Assembly: GCA_002989075.1 (NCBI GenBank)
Contig: PSQN01000012.1
Coordinates: 1,364,001-1,428,000 of the forward strand
Direction: 5' to 3'
DNA from: Arthonia radiata
Taxonomy: Eukaryota; Ascomycota; Arthoniomycetes; Arthoniales; Arthoniaceae
DNA length: 64,000 nt
How positions within the stretch are numbered: the first letter of the stretch is position 1; each line of letters begins with the position of its first letter. Below, one piece after another: positions 32,565 through 44,332 of the stretch. The notes under the pieces were generated by a model. It ran no database searches and was not told the DNA's origin. It worked only from the letters and a program-made list of their open reading frames with translations. Position numbers and translations under genes: made by a program.

Positions 32565-33168
32565 CTAAAACCTCAACGGCGTGAAGAACCACCTGTTCTT
32601 TCCACTCGAATATCGCTCTTCCAGAACCTTCTTCACGTTCTTCTTCGCATCCTCTCTCGCAGACACCTCCTTGAAAGTATCGTTGGTGATCGCACCCTTC
32701 AGCCCTTCCAGTTCAAGTGTGTATCGTGTCGGCATGATGTGGTTGTAGTTGACGATCTTGATGAATGGCTTCACCTTCGAGCGCTTGGCGATGCGCGTCT
32801 TTGACATGCGACGTGTGACAGATTGCGGATAGCGCTCGATACCAGCGACGAGAGCGTGTGGGAACGGGTGCGCCTTGGAGCCGTTGTCGTAGGGTTGGAT
32901 GATCACGACCTATTACGCATGGTATTAGCGTTGGACTGGTGGCTCCTCGAAGATGGCTAGGGTCAAGCCGATTACAACAAGCAGGCGCTGCAGTGTTGCT
33001 TCGAATTTTTGATACGCATCGTGCTGGCGAGGCATGGGATGAAATGTACCTTCTTGCCGGCGTATCGTCCCCTTGTGATGATGGCCACGCGGCCGACTTT
33101 CAGGACTGCAAGATGTTAATCGATTGTGTAGAATAGCTCCGTACCTCAGATAACAGCTTACACTTCAT
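32565..33168 (-). CDS. RPL27: 60S ribosomal protein eL27
   Basis: Part of the large ribosomal subunit. Three exons, 33168-33162, 33105-33050 and 32909-32565, give 135 residues, the normal length. The first exon is only seven bases (ATG AAG T) and the codon is finished after a 56-base intron. The product begins [21 protein letters not shown], a KOW domain, and continues with [47 protein letters not shown] and ends [11 protein letters not shown]. The second intron of 140 bases falls between AGKK and VVII. Very short first exons are common in fungal ribosomal protein genes. Certain identification. Confidence 0.97.
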
Positions 33169-33579
33169 TCTGACGGCGGCTTGTGCTGAAGAGTCGTGGT
33201 GTGTGGTCTGCGCGTTTCGACGTCGCTGTTCAAAGGTCGATTTTCACTAAGTTGTGTGGGAAGTGGTCCGTGCAACCTGAATCTTCGAAGCCGGAATTTT
33301 CCGCTTCAGCATCCGCCGTCTTGGCAAATTGCTGTCGACGACAAGACGCGAGAGATATTGCGCAAATGGAAGATCACACTTCAATTTGTCCTTCCACTTA
33401 GCGGTGGGGTAACGGCTGCCAACGGGCAGGTTCATCGTCGATATGATGTAGAATCAATAGCGGACGCTCTTGCTTTGCCTTTCTCCAGCTTTCTAGATCA
33501 TCGCTGTGTCCTTTTTCGCCTTGCAAATAAACATATTCCATCCCCAGAATACACTTAAATTTTGAAGCTGCGCTGAACA
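33169..33579. other. Divergent promoter region
   Basis: About 410 bases between the eL27 start and the next plus-strand gene; I see no coding sequence I trust. Confidence 0.4.
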
Positions 33580-34471
33580 ATGCTTCCACCACATCTACGA
33601 CGCACTCGACGTCACAACACACCTCGTAGGCTGTCTACACATGAGCCATCCCAGAGCGTCCCCGGGTCTTGGCCAGAAGAACCACCAGAAATAACAAGCT
33701 ACCCTCGTGAGGCAGCAGACATTCACGCCGCTACATCAGTTTTACAACGTTTGATACATAATCGACAAGTGCCTGATATAATCAGGACCGTCATTGACTT
33801 GGCGGAATATTGGACGATTGAGACCGTTTCTTCTGCTACGGAAACAAAGACCCACCAAGGCTCAACTATTGAACCCTATTTGACTTCAGTTGTGCCTGCA
33901 GGTGTACGAAAGATTGCGATATCGGTGACAGGTAGGGATCAAGGTTGGGTGTCGAATGAAGACGACGGCATATGGAGTTGGTATGAACTCACGAAGACGA
34001 ATAGCTCTGGCGGTGAATTCTCACGCCTGTGCAAAAATGACATGGGAGTGAAGCGATGGAAGGTATGCGCTCAATTGAGGGTCTTAGCTACAGAAGGGCG
34101 GCCGGGTCGCTAATGCGACTTCTTTCATAGACGCACGAGTTCCTTTTTGACTTGACGGCTTCAAGGGACGACGGAACCAATAGCGAGGCCGTGGATCGCT
34201 TATTGACGTTCTTGATAAGCTTGAGAGAGGTAAGTAGCTTATATCTGAGGGTCCCGATCCTAGGATATGATTTCCAAATTCACGATGCCCCGACGCAACT
34301 CACAGTCAACCGCTCTCATGAGACTCGAATAGGTTGAGCACTGACTATTCTGCGCAGGGAGATGAACTTAGCATCATTCCACGAGCTTGCTTCCCGGGCT
34401 GGTTGTGCCGCACAAAGGAAGCGCACATTACTTTCTCCGTCAATCGTCTAGCGGACTTGGCGTTCTACTAG
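33580..34471 (+). CDS. Fungal conserved protein with DQGW motif
   Basis: Exons 33580-34062, 34131-34229 and 34358-34471 give 231 residues. Introns are 68 bases (GTATGC donor, CTAATG branch) and 128 bases (GTAAGT donor). The ordered part starts near residue 55 with VPDIIRTVIDLAEYW. It continues with the pattern VRKIAISVTGRDQGWVSNED-G-WSWYEL. The last two exons code FLFDLTASRDD and GDELSIIPRACFPGW. I know this arrangement from uncharacterised Pezizomycotina proteins, where it tends to be a stand-alone beta-rich domain. The function is unknown. The product is complete at both ends and its stop lies 35 bases from the converging aldolase gene. Confidence 0.75.
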
Positions 34472-34506
34472 ATCATAGACAATCCTGAACATACGATTTC
34501 TTATTG

Positions 34507-35286
34507 CTATTGATTCCAGCCGCATTTGTCAGCTTCCTGCATGATAGTCACGCTTGCAGAAGCACCAAGTCTCATCGCACCAGATTCTACCATCCGCGTT
34601 GCATCTTGCAGCGTGCGGATCCCTCCACTCGCCTTGACAGCCATACCTTTGCCTTCGAGGACACATATACGGTACATCAAGTCGACGTCTCTAGTGTTGG
34701 CACCAGGCCCCAGAAATCCAGTCGATGTCTTCACAAATTCGAAGTCAGCCTCACTCGCTAGCACGCATGCAGCGATGATTTCATCATAAGACAGCTGCGA
34801 AGTCTCGAAAATGGCTTTCAGCACGGCCGTGGCCTTTGGGATGGCGTCGCGCATGGCGCGCAGCTCCTGACAAACGCCGTCGTACTCCTGTTGCCTTAAA
34901 GCCGGCCAATTAAAAACCATATCGAGCTCGGCGGCTCCAGCTGCAACCGCGGAGTGGGCTTCTACCAGCTTCTGCTCCAGCGTCGAGGCAGTAGGATCAT
35001 GGAAGCCAACGACGGAGCAGACTTTCACATCCGTACCTTTGAGAGCTTCGGTAGCCTGTTCAACGAACGGCTGGCGGATGCATACAGCGGCGAAATTGTA
35101 TTGGACTGCTTCTTCGCACAGCTTCTGAACTTGAGCTGAGGTGGCATCAGGCTTTAGTAATGTGTGGTCGAACCTCTTCGGGAACGTGACGTTAACGTAT
35201 GGAGGTAGATCTGGGAAGACGTGGTTGTCCATATCTGCAACGGCCGTTTTGGCATCTGCAATACGCTTGTGCCAGTCTATCGTCAT
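34507..35286 (-). CDS. Deoxyribose-phosphate aldolase
   Basis: Splits 2-deoxyribose 5-phosphate into glyceraldehyde 3-phosphate and acetaldehyde, so that the sugar of DNA nucleosides can enter glycolysis. A single exon of 259 residues, normal for class I DeoC. The TIM-barrel marks are FDHTLLKPDAT at 39-49, AAELDMVFNW with Asp122, FVKTSTGF with the Schiff-base Lys186, and AVKASGGIRT with the second catalytic Lys218. The protein is intact and soluble. It ends 35 bases from the converging DQGW gene, so the two transcripts probably overlap at their 3' ends. Confidence 0.96.
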   Translation of the reverse strand: MTIDWHKRIADAKTAVADMDNHVFPDLPPYVNVTFPKRFDHTLLKPDATSAQVQKLCEEAVQYNFAAVCIRQPFVEQATEALKGTDVKVCSVVGFHDPTASTLEQKLVEAHSAVAAGAAELDMVFNWPALRQQEYDGVCQELRAMRDAIPKATAVLKAIFETSQLSYDEIIAACVLASEADFEFVKTSTGFLGPGANTRDVDLMYRICVLEGKGMAVKASGGIRTLQDATRMVESGAMRLGASASVTIMQEADKCGWNQ

Positions 35287-36672
35287 AGCTACGACTCCAA
35301 ATACTGGCTTGTACTACCTAATCCAATGGTCGTGTCGAGCTAGCACGAGGATGCCAGTTTTGTGGGTCTCGCAGGCCTACCTATGGAGCTCGTCTCGAAC
35401 GATTAGTGAGCAAGAAAGGCAGCTTAATGAATTTGCGTATCCCGCTCTAAGTTTTTCATCCACTGTAGTCTCCTACGCATGAAGCACCTGAAGTATCGCC
35501 CCTGTCTTCGCAATGAGGTGGTGTCCAGCCGAAGCTCATGGACTCGATTACGTAAGCACTGTCGATGAGTGTACCTGCAGCTGAGCGCGCTCGATTTGGA
35601 AGTTCCCGATCGTCAAGACACTGCGAACGGTTGTAAAAATGGCTGGCGGATTTGTGTATCGGCTCGTGGACGTAGGCACACTTAAAGATCTGGATTGCTC
35701 GTCCCTGATTGAGACGACGCGGAAGCATTGGGCTCCCAAGAAGGTTTGACGCATTGCTTAGCCTTGCACGAGTCGTACTATTTTCGGAACATCATTGTTC
35801 CAGAGTGTCTATTGAAGAATCTACTTAGTCGACCATTGTTTACCAATCCCTACGTTGTAATTGGCGCTTTTCCTTTGACTGTAGCAATCCCGCAAATTCT
35901 AACACATCACCCGCCCATGAGCGCCATTGTCGTCAACCCGCCGACCGCGTACGGACCGCGGTTTACCAGCACGGCAGCGCATCAGCAGACCGCGTTGGTT
36001 TCGCCGTCCATGTCCGCTGCGAGGCCTTGCACCCTTATGCTGGAATGCCATCTATTGAAGTTTCCATACCTGCCATGCGTTCTCTCTCAACAGACAGTCC
36101 CTCTTGGTGTACGGCGAAGTGGAGTATACAAGAAGCTTGGCTTCCCGTTCAAGAGAATGTGAAGTTTCGCAGCGGGTGCCCTGGTGGGAGAAGAGATCTG
36201 TTAAAGAAGACGAGAAAACGATGATCGACAATAATGCGCTACGCAAATCGCATACCCCGCAATATGTTGATAGAACAGTAAGCGACGGACGTTGAGTGCT
36301 CAATGCCATGGACCGCGAACGGTCCGAGACGTCGCTCGTGCCACAGCTTCGCTTAACAGTGAAGTGGCTCAATCCAACCACCACCGTCGAACGCCACAAG
36401 CTGACTTCAGCATCGGCCTGCGAGAAGCGTCGTTTGCCTTCGTCTATCGGAGCAGCAAGCAATCCCCAGAGGGTCCTGGTTTGTTTAAGGCCGGTAGGGA
36501 TCACCGCAGTCTTACTTTATCGGGCCACACGAACTAAATCGGGGAATGCGACTGGGCCATAGACGTTTGTCATCCCATCGACCTTACTCTTTCTGGACAC
36601 TTACGCCGACCTCGAAGAACGTAGTTGGACTGGTGTGATGCCATCCTCGCCTCTGTCTTGTCAACGACAAGC
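35287..36672. other. Intergenic, no supported gene
   Basis: Frames up to 150 codons occur on both strands (for example 35728-36162 plus and 36504-36052 minus) and overlap each other. None has a domain. Confidence 0.45.
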
Positions 36673-37870
36673 TCAATGACGAGAGTCCGTCGCTAAATAG
36701 TCGCCCGCATCATTCACGAACGAAGAGTACGGTACCGATCCGATGTAAACTCCTTGTTCTCCAAAAGCATTGGCGACAGCCGCGGCTTCCAAAGGATCGC
36801 CAATGGCAGTACCTGTCCCATGGCACTCCACAAAGGCCGTTTGTGAAAGATCGGCGATATGTGCTTTGCGGTAGGCCCAATGCATCATCTCCTCGTGACT
36901 CTTCGAGCTTGGGTTGGCCATTCCGGCGGTCTTGCCGTCGCAATTGGTGGCCGTGGACCGGATAACCCCACGGATCGGGTCACCATCTCTCAAGGCATCA
37001 CTCAATCTCTTGATAAATATTGCATTGATAGCCTCACCGCGGGCATATCCATCAGCCTTAGCATCAAATGTTTTGCATATACCCGTAGGAGACAAGATGT
37101 CCTGCTCTGACATGGCGATGGTCATCGATGGCGACAGAATGATGTTAGAGCCTGCAACGATCGCGCCGGCGCATTCGCCTGAGTAAAGGGCCTGGCAAGC
37201 TTCATGCAGCCCAATCAGAGACGACGAGCAGGCGGTGCGGATGGTCATACTGCCTCTTGTCAGTCTCGCGCTTGCCAATGTCTACAAACGTGATGGCGCA
37301 CCTAGGGCCTTTGAGGTCGTACTCATAAGATACGCGGTTTGAAAGCGCGAAGTCGCCCGAGCCGGGGACTCGATACGCGCCCAAGTGTTGAGGATCTTTA
37401 CCCGAGATCTCAAGCCAGTCTTCACCAAAGCACCCAACATAGCAGCCAATGTTTTGGCCGCGCCAATCGGTTTGGCCACCGTTTTCCATACACTGCCAAA
37501 CTACCTCGAGGAGCATTCGCTGCTGCGGATCGAGCCTTTCGACTTCGGTCCTATTCATCGAGAAAAATGCTGTATCCAGATCTCTGAGATCCTGATCCTC
37601 CAGAAAGTGGCCATGCTGAAGCTTGACGGTACCTGGCTTGCCTGTCCGGCTGCTGAACGAGTCAATGTTGTATCGGCTACTGGGTACTCGGCATCGACCG
37701 TCCTTCTTGTTGATGAGCATATTCCAGAAAGCTTTCTCGTCGTGAACCCCTCCCGGAAGTCTCATTCCCATCCCGACCACTGCTATAGGTGGAGGGGCTG
37801 GTTTCGAAGAGTCCATTGCCATTGAAGCAATGGTGGCTCCCTCACCTTCGGACATCTGACGCTCTTTCAT
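36673..37870 (-). pseudogene. Polyketide synthase N-terminus, ends within the ketosynthase domain
   Basis: Exons 37870-37302 and 37249-36673, joined by a 52-base intron, give 381 residues; a full fungal polyketide synthase has 1700-2600. The sequence is a highly reducing type ketosynthase from its first strand: [27 protein letters not shown], then [22 protein letters not shown] with the active-site Cys, and [19 protein letters not shown] with the first catalytic His. It stays in frame up to GVYIGSV, just before the KPNxGH motif with the second His. From there it becomes unrelated sequence and stops. The ketosynthase is incomplete and no acyltransferase, reductase or carrier domain follows, so a working synthase is not encoded here. 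The surviving splice site and clean frame suggest recent loss, or a short product still being expressed. Confidence 0.85.
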
Positions 37871-39468
37871 ACTGAGAAGAAATTGCGCGCCCGCAAGTCC
37901 AGATGAGATTTAGAATGGTAACATCCGTACAGCCTCTTTTCGCTCGCAAATCTTCCGATCATTACCACTAGACCCTTTAATAGGCCTTGACTTGACCGAC
38001 ATTCTTGGTCGAACGTCTCTCATGCCTTGGTACTCATTCTTCCACCCGTTTTGGCCTCAATGGAGTGAAACGACCTCGCAGCGATTGCTCAGTAAGCGAA
38101 TTAGGCCTGAACGACGTGACCGCGTATCGATGTGGCTTTCGCCACCATCTATAGCTCATCTCCACCGCATTAATTTCGTAATTGGCGACTGATTGTAGAC
38201 TAGACAACGAGCCGTCAACGAACTGCGGCGGGGTATGCAGACGCTTGCTGCAAATAGGCGAAAGTCAGAGAACGAGATGGAACTACTGAGATGCATATCG
38301 ATTTTTGTGGTCGTGGTCGGAAGCCACCACCACCTAGACACGCCTATCGAATCATATCGACGGCATGTGCTTTTGAGAAATGTAAGCGCGATCGGCTGGC
38401 CTCGTGTTTCGATAGCTTGAGCGTTTCTCGCAACACGCGGTCTCAAATTGAGTCTTGTCGAGCATACGCCTACGCACGCCGGAGCGTCAGCTGCATGTCT
38501 CGGCGCGGGGGTGGCTGTCTCAAGATCTCGCAGGATTTCAGAACGGAAGAGAATCGAGAGCAGCGAGCCTTGCGCGATTAGTAATTCAGGCTTAACGATT
38601 GGCATGAAGGAGGTTTACGAACGGGGATTTGTGTGCCAAGGCGCCAACGGAGAAGCCGGAGATTAGCTGACCCGCACGTGGCTGTGGTGGCTGACCGTAG
38701 CGTGCCCGCCGGCGTTGTGACAGTTGTACTCCTCCTACTCCGTGCACGTACTTCGATCGAGGTCTTTGAAGCTGTGCCGCTCACGAAAGAGGCTCAACGA
38801 CGCACAAAAGTCGCCCAACAAGCCAGCATCGATCGCCCCTCTCTGCACAAGCACGCCCCTTGTCCAACCTCCGCCGTAGCGTTCTGCTATCTCAATAGCT
38901 CTTAGGCTTCTGCAGCAGCTTATGAGACTACTCATGCTTGAGTTGTCCGAAACTTGGGGATTTCCCGAAATCAATCGCATCCTCCCGATGTATCGGAAGT
39001 TCGGCTGCCGTGGAATGCTCCGTCATGATCCTCAGAGCGTCATTCGTCTTCAATGACTCTGTACGATGGCTGATCAATTAGGACGGTCATCGGAGGACGC
39101 CTACGCGCACTTGCAATAGAAGGTGAACGGCAAATACGAAGGAAAGGAGCAGCGCGCTCGACTTTGCTTGTTCGGGGTCCCTGCATAACCATTCAACGAC
39201 CGGCCGACGCCACATGTCAACCGATGCAAACGGTGGCGCTCGCGTGTGCTCCTTGTCTATAGCTATCGGCAGACGTGGCGGCCCAGGCGTCATTGGATCC
39301 TTACTTGACGATCATGGAGATGGTAGACCAGTCTGTGTTATCTACTATGACCTACGATGCCGCCGCACAACATGTAGTCGATCGCTCTGCCCATCACCTC
39401 TTGTTCATGCCTTTTGAGTGCTGACGGGATCTTTTGCAGCCTCTTATCGGCACACTAAACATCCTCAC
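37871..39468. other. Intergenic, no gene seen
   Basis: A 1.6 kb stretch between the truncated polyketide synthase and the MFS pump. Open frames are short, on both strands, and without domains. It could hold divergent promoters of the two genes. Confidence 0.45.
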
Positions 39469-41301
39469 ATGGCAGAGTCTTTCGGCACACGCCTCGATCG
39501 ATCCGGCGACGAGAAGGCGAACTTGGGAAACCCTTCTTCCACTACGCTGGCCAATCCAGACACAAGCAGTCAAGCAGCGCCTCAAAAATGGAAAGCCGGC
39601 AGGGCAGAGTGGATGATACTCCTCATCGTCGCCTTCCTCTCTTTGATGGTAGCCCTTGATGCCGCCATCTTGGTCACTGTCCTTCCCGTGAGTCAACTCT
39701 CTCATCTCGGCTCCTGATTCTGCAATTTTTGACTCGCGATGCCCAGACTGTCGCTCAGGCGCTCCACGGCGACGCCACTGATGCCTTTTGGGCCGGTACC
39801 TCATATCTAGTGACTCAAGCTGTGCTCCAGCCTTTTATCGTTTCGCTATCTGATAAATTCGGTCGCCGTTTGCTGTATCTCATCTCACTGGCATTTTTCA
39901 CTGTCGGTGCGCTGGTATGCTGCTTCGCACCAGGCTTCCCACAGTTCCACGTGGGACGCGCAATACAAGGTGTCGGTGGTGGCGGCCTCTTGGCATTAGC
40001 CAATGTCATCAGCACAGACATTGTCCCTCTTCGCTATAGACCAACTTACCTCGCCGTCAACGGTATCTCTTGGGCAATTGGCTGCATCACAGGTCCCTTG
40101 ATAGGAGGTCTACTTGCTCAGCATTCGACCTGGCGCTGGATATTCTACCTCAACTTTCCCTTTTGTGGCATCGGCTTCGCGATCGTGCCTTGGGTAATCA
40201 GGCTCCATGCTAAGCGCGCTTCTCTCAAACATCAGCTGTTGCACGTTGATTGGGTTGGTGCCTTCTTGTTCGTTTCCAGTACCTGCAGCTTTCTCATTGG
40301 CTTGACCTGGGGTGGCACCAACTATCCCTGGAACAGTTGGCGAACGCTGGTACCTCTCGTCGTCGGGGTGCTAGGCTTGTTCGCAACGGGTATCTACGAA
40401 CATTTTGGCGCCACGCACCCTTTTATACGTCTACAGGTTTTTGGGTCTGCTTCGGCCATGGTGTCATTCGGCGGTGCAATGATGCAAGGATTATTGGTAA
40501 GAGCGCGATCCGGCTATGCCAGATCATGTCCCTAGTATCAGACTCCGCATGTCTAACGTGATCACGCGATAATGATAGATGTTCACCGAACTTTACTACA
40601 TCCCTTTCTACTTGGAGAGTGTGAAAGGCTACACGCCAACAATCGCCGGCGTCGCCTTGATGCCACTGATGGTCGCCATCATCCCCGCCAGCATTATAGT
40701 CGGTCGCCTGATGACCAAATTCGGCAGTTATCGTTGGGCTATCTGGTCCGGATGGATAATTGTCACCACCAGCACAGGCCTCCTGATCTTGCTAGATTCG
40801 CGCATCGAAATCTATGCCTGGGTATTCATCTTGTTTGTCGTCGGCCTGGGTCATGGACTGCTCCTCATATCCCTGAACTTCAGCATTCAAGCCGCCACTG
40901 AGACCCGAGACGTCGCTTACGCCGCGGTTATGTTCACATTCCTGCGCACCTTTGGGATGTGTATTGGCGTGGCTATTGGAGGCACCGTGTTCCAGAATCA
41001 ATTGAGGCATCATCTTGCCAAACAGCAATTGCCAATCGCCGTCGCCTCCGACGCTGAAGGCTTCGTGGCAACCCTCAAACAAATGCCGAGTGAATCATTC
41101 CTTCATCAGCAGTACATTCACGCCTACACAAATGGCTTTCATACCGTGTTTGAACTGCTGGTTGGTGTTGCTGGCCTTGGTGGCCTTCTCAGTGTTTTCA
41201 CTAAGGCATATTCCATGGATAAGGACCTCGACTCCGAGCATGTGCTACATTCCCGGATGAGCGCGGTATCCAGATCAGATGGTCGCCTTGGTAGTTGTTA
41301 G
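39469..41301 (+). CDS. MFS drug/toxin efflux pump, 14-helix (DHA2-like)
   Basis: A plasma-membrane proton antiporter. Three exons, 39469-39687, 39747-40496 and 40579-41301, give 563 residues; introns are 59 and 82 bases. A charged N-terminus precedes the first helix, WMILLIVAFLSLMVALDAAILVTVLP. The signature motifs are SDKFGRR (motif A) after helix 2, GRAIQGVGGGGLLALANVI, and ISWAIGCITGPLIGGLLAQH with WRWIFYLNFP, the motif C that marks drug/proton antiporters. Length and helix count fit the 14-helix group. The C-terminal tail is short. Pumps like this often export the product of a nearby gene cluster; here the nearest cluster gene is the truncated polyketide synthase 1.6 kb away, so the present substrate is unknown. 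Confidence 0.92.
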
Positions 41302-42111
41302 TGGATTCTACGAGTTCATGAGAATCGCCGTCAGAGGCATGAACTGGCTGCCGATTGTTCCTATGTGTCTCTGCTGAGGCGCCCAGCACTGATTACAGAT
41401 AATTTGGGCGCTCTCTTCGGTCGAGGACCCAAGCTTTTAAAATGAGTCAAGCATTAGCAATTCGCGACCGCTACGGCCTTCTTTTAGAAAGCTGTGACCA
41501 TGACGCGAGGACGAAGGACAGCGACAGCGGCAAGAACTCCAGCGGCAACAAAGATAGAACCCACGAGGTCAGAACCAAGCCATCCCTTTCTCGGGCAAAC
41601 AGCGGCGGAGGAATGAGTAGGCTTCTATAATATGAAAAGATGGCCAGGTGTCTGCATTGATGTTGAGAACGACATTGAGTGGATTGTGAACGAAAAGCAC
41701 TGCTTAGATGTCGAGCTGCAGCGGCTTCTAGAATCTACGACCAGTATATACTATATGCAGTTCAAAAGGTGTTCCCTTTCCATGTGCCATTTCGCTCATT
41801 TGCTGAGGACGGAAAGTAAATCTATCAATCAAAGGTAAGATGCTAAGCTATCGTAGCTTGAAATCGTCTGATGTGTCTGGCATCTGAACGCGCTGACGTC
41901 GGAGCTCTTTTCCTCGATACGGTAATTTATAATGCATACCTGGAGTCTAGGAGTCTTAAGTCCTGGCTCAAATTAGGGTTGTACCGAAGTAGTAAAGTCA
42001 TTGATAGGAGGCGGAACCTTACATCATACTTCTACTTGACCCTTTGATGAACCCTTGTGCACTTTTCATTTGCGGATGTCCGGAGATTGAAGTTGCTTTT
42101 GACACAGCTCA
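41302..42111. other. Intergenic, no gene seen
   Basis: Contains two small plus-strand frames (41442-41630, 41632-41838) of no clear origin. Confidence 0.4.
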
Positions 42112-44332
42112 ATGGCTTCAGATCCCGCGCCAAACAACACTGTACAGCCCTCAAATTACGACAGTCATTCAAGTTGGACTCTTGAAAACCCATGTAGCTG
42201 CGTCACATGTGTGCATGGCGACTACATCAACCATGAAAGCCAGAAGAGGAAGGGCTATGACGCAGTCATCAGCAATGTAGACGCACCAGGGGCGATCAGA
42301 CTCCTGTGCGATTCAGCTTTGACGCATCAGGGCGAATTGCGCAACATCGTACAGCTTTATGGCAGTCGGATTGTCAAACAATGGCGACACAAGAGCAGAT
42401 CACATCGCCGCCGTCTCATTCAAGCGCTGGACCGAACAATCAGCGAGTACGATCACGGCCTTTGCTGGGACCTCGTAGATACATTCTTCAAAAATCACGA
42501 GAACCCAGAGTATCGAATGCGATCTAATAGGTAGACGATGTTATTGCCCTACGTCAACTTAGAAAGACTCAGTTACGATCCCTCGCGCCTTCTAGGCATG
42601 ATCTATCACCGTGCGACTCAACATCCTGCCCGCTTTGCAGTCTTTGACAGCCACACAAGAAAATATGCCCTTTCGCGGTCCTTACACTCCCACTTTCGAG
42701 CGCGTTACTTCTGTGGTTCGGGGCCGAGTGGAGGAAATGCAAGACGACCTCTGGCTGCTGCAGACCGATCCTGAGCACCTCATAAGCCGCGCGATATCAT
42801 TGGACAAGCCTCACTTACACGACATGCTGGAATTGAAATATGGAGGAGAATTGACCAAAGAACAGTTCATTGCTGCAACCGGCTTGTGGAGACCTCTCCT
42901 GGATTATCTGGAGTGGAGGCTTCTTTCCGAAGAATTACAGTATGCAAAGGGCTTGGTTCAGCAGATGAAATTTGCCCACCCAAGAGACCATTTTCTTGCT
43001 CGGGAGCGCGCTTTCGTACTATCAAATCTACGTGCGATGGTCAAAGATATGCAGTCATTCATTCGGTTGTTATTGCATCAGCGAGCTATGAGTTTGCCAG
43101 CTCTACGACACGTACTGAAGATCAGCAAGCTAAGATCGAATGTCGAGCAATTTCGAAAGATGAATCTGACAAAGCTCGAGACGATCAAGAATACTGCCGA
43201 TGAGATCCAGAACGACAGTCTGTTATGCCTTTTCATTGCAATATTGACCGTCGCAGGTGATGAATATCCATTTGACTTTCAGTTATCATCTGCGCTATCC
43301 GTGTTGTACCAAGCGAAAGCACAAGGAAGTAAAATCGCGGCAGCATTGTCAGACCCCATCATACAGGACTTGCTCTCAGATTTGGCAATCCTCGAAGACG
43401 TTACTGTGGAGGTCGACCTTTCTTATCCGCTGGTGCCCCTCGTCTCTTTCGAAGATGCTTTGGCTTCACGGCGCCCATATTGGAAGCTGCAAAAGGCGAT
43501 TCTGGAAACCGAGGTCGGGCTTGGAATTATCTATCCAGTCTCACTCAAACGCGTCGCGGAGACTATCACGACTCTAAGAAAAGCCTCAGACGCTGGCCGT
43601 CCGCGGGATATAAAGTGGCTAGAACAGCTCCGTACTCAACACCAGTTGCTGAAGTCAATCTGGAGCGACATAGATGCCGCAATCCGGCTACACACCAAAG
43701 ATGCGACTTTTCCGAGCTCCGCCTCCAATATCTTATTGGAGGCTATACAATACTATTGCGACACCGCCCACTTAGCCAGAATAGACTCAATGTTCGAGCG
43801 CCTGAGACGTGAATTCGCTTCGGAGGACGAGGCGCGACGCATGACAAAGACGACTCCCAGTAGCGGCAAAACATTCAAAGCCAAAGTTTTGTCGCATCAA
43901 GCCGGGAAACAAAAGTCAAAAATAAATCTCCCAGGTTCGATTGCAATTCGCGCCACAGCACCAGAGACAGTTCCATCAGAGGAGCACGCTGCCATTGTTC
44001 TGTATGCGCTGTCAAATGGGGATCTTGAAGTTGTTGACAGCTTGTTCGCAAATCACGACAAGCAGACCGTTCCCAGAACTATTCGCTGGAAAGATTTTTG
44101 CCGCTGCATGACCGAATTGGGGTTTAGTGTGCGGGCATGCGGAGGCTCAAAGTATAAATTTGAAGGGGTCGTTAACGTACAAGACGGATCTGAGAAGAGA
44201 CAGGAGAAGCATAACATCATGTTTCACAGTCCTCATCCGAACGATGAGATGGACAGAGTGAGAGCGCGCCAGTATGGATACCGCTGCTGGCATAATTTCG
44301 GATGGGTGCGCGAGAATTTCGGTGAGCTATGA
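42112..44332 (+). pseudogene. Relative A of the CxCxxC/HicA-like family, looks broken
   Basis: The first of three same-strand relatives of the large gene at 52176. It keeps the N-terminal CxCxxC motif (PCSCVTC), the LLPYVNLERL block, a long helical middle and the C-terminal segment with HSPHP and FGWVRENF. Compared with the third copy, part of the middle is missing and it does not form one continuous protein; I judge it a fossil with a few breaks. Its middle and end are still open for 573 codons, so a shortened product might be made. Similarity to the third copy by eye is low, suggesting an old duplication. Confidence 0.65.
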
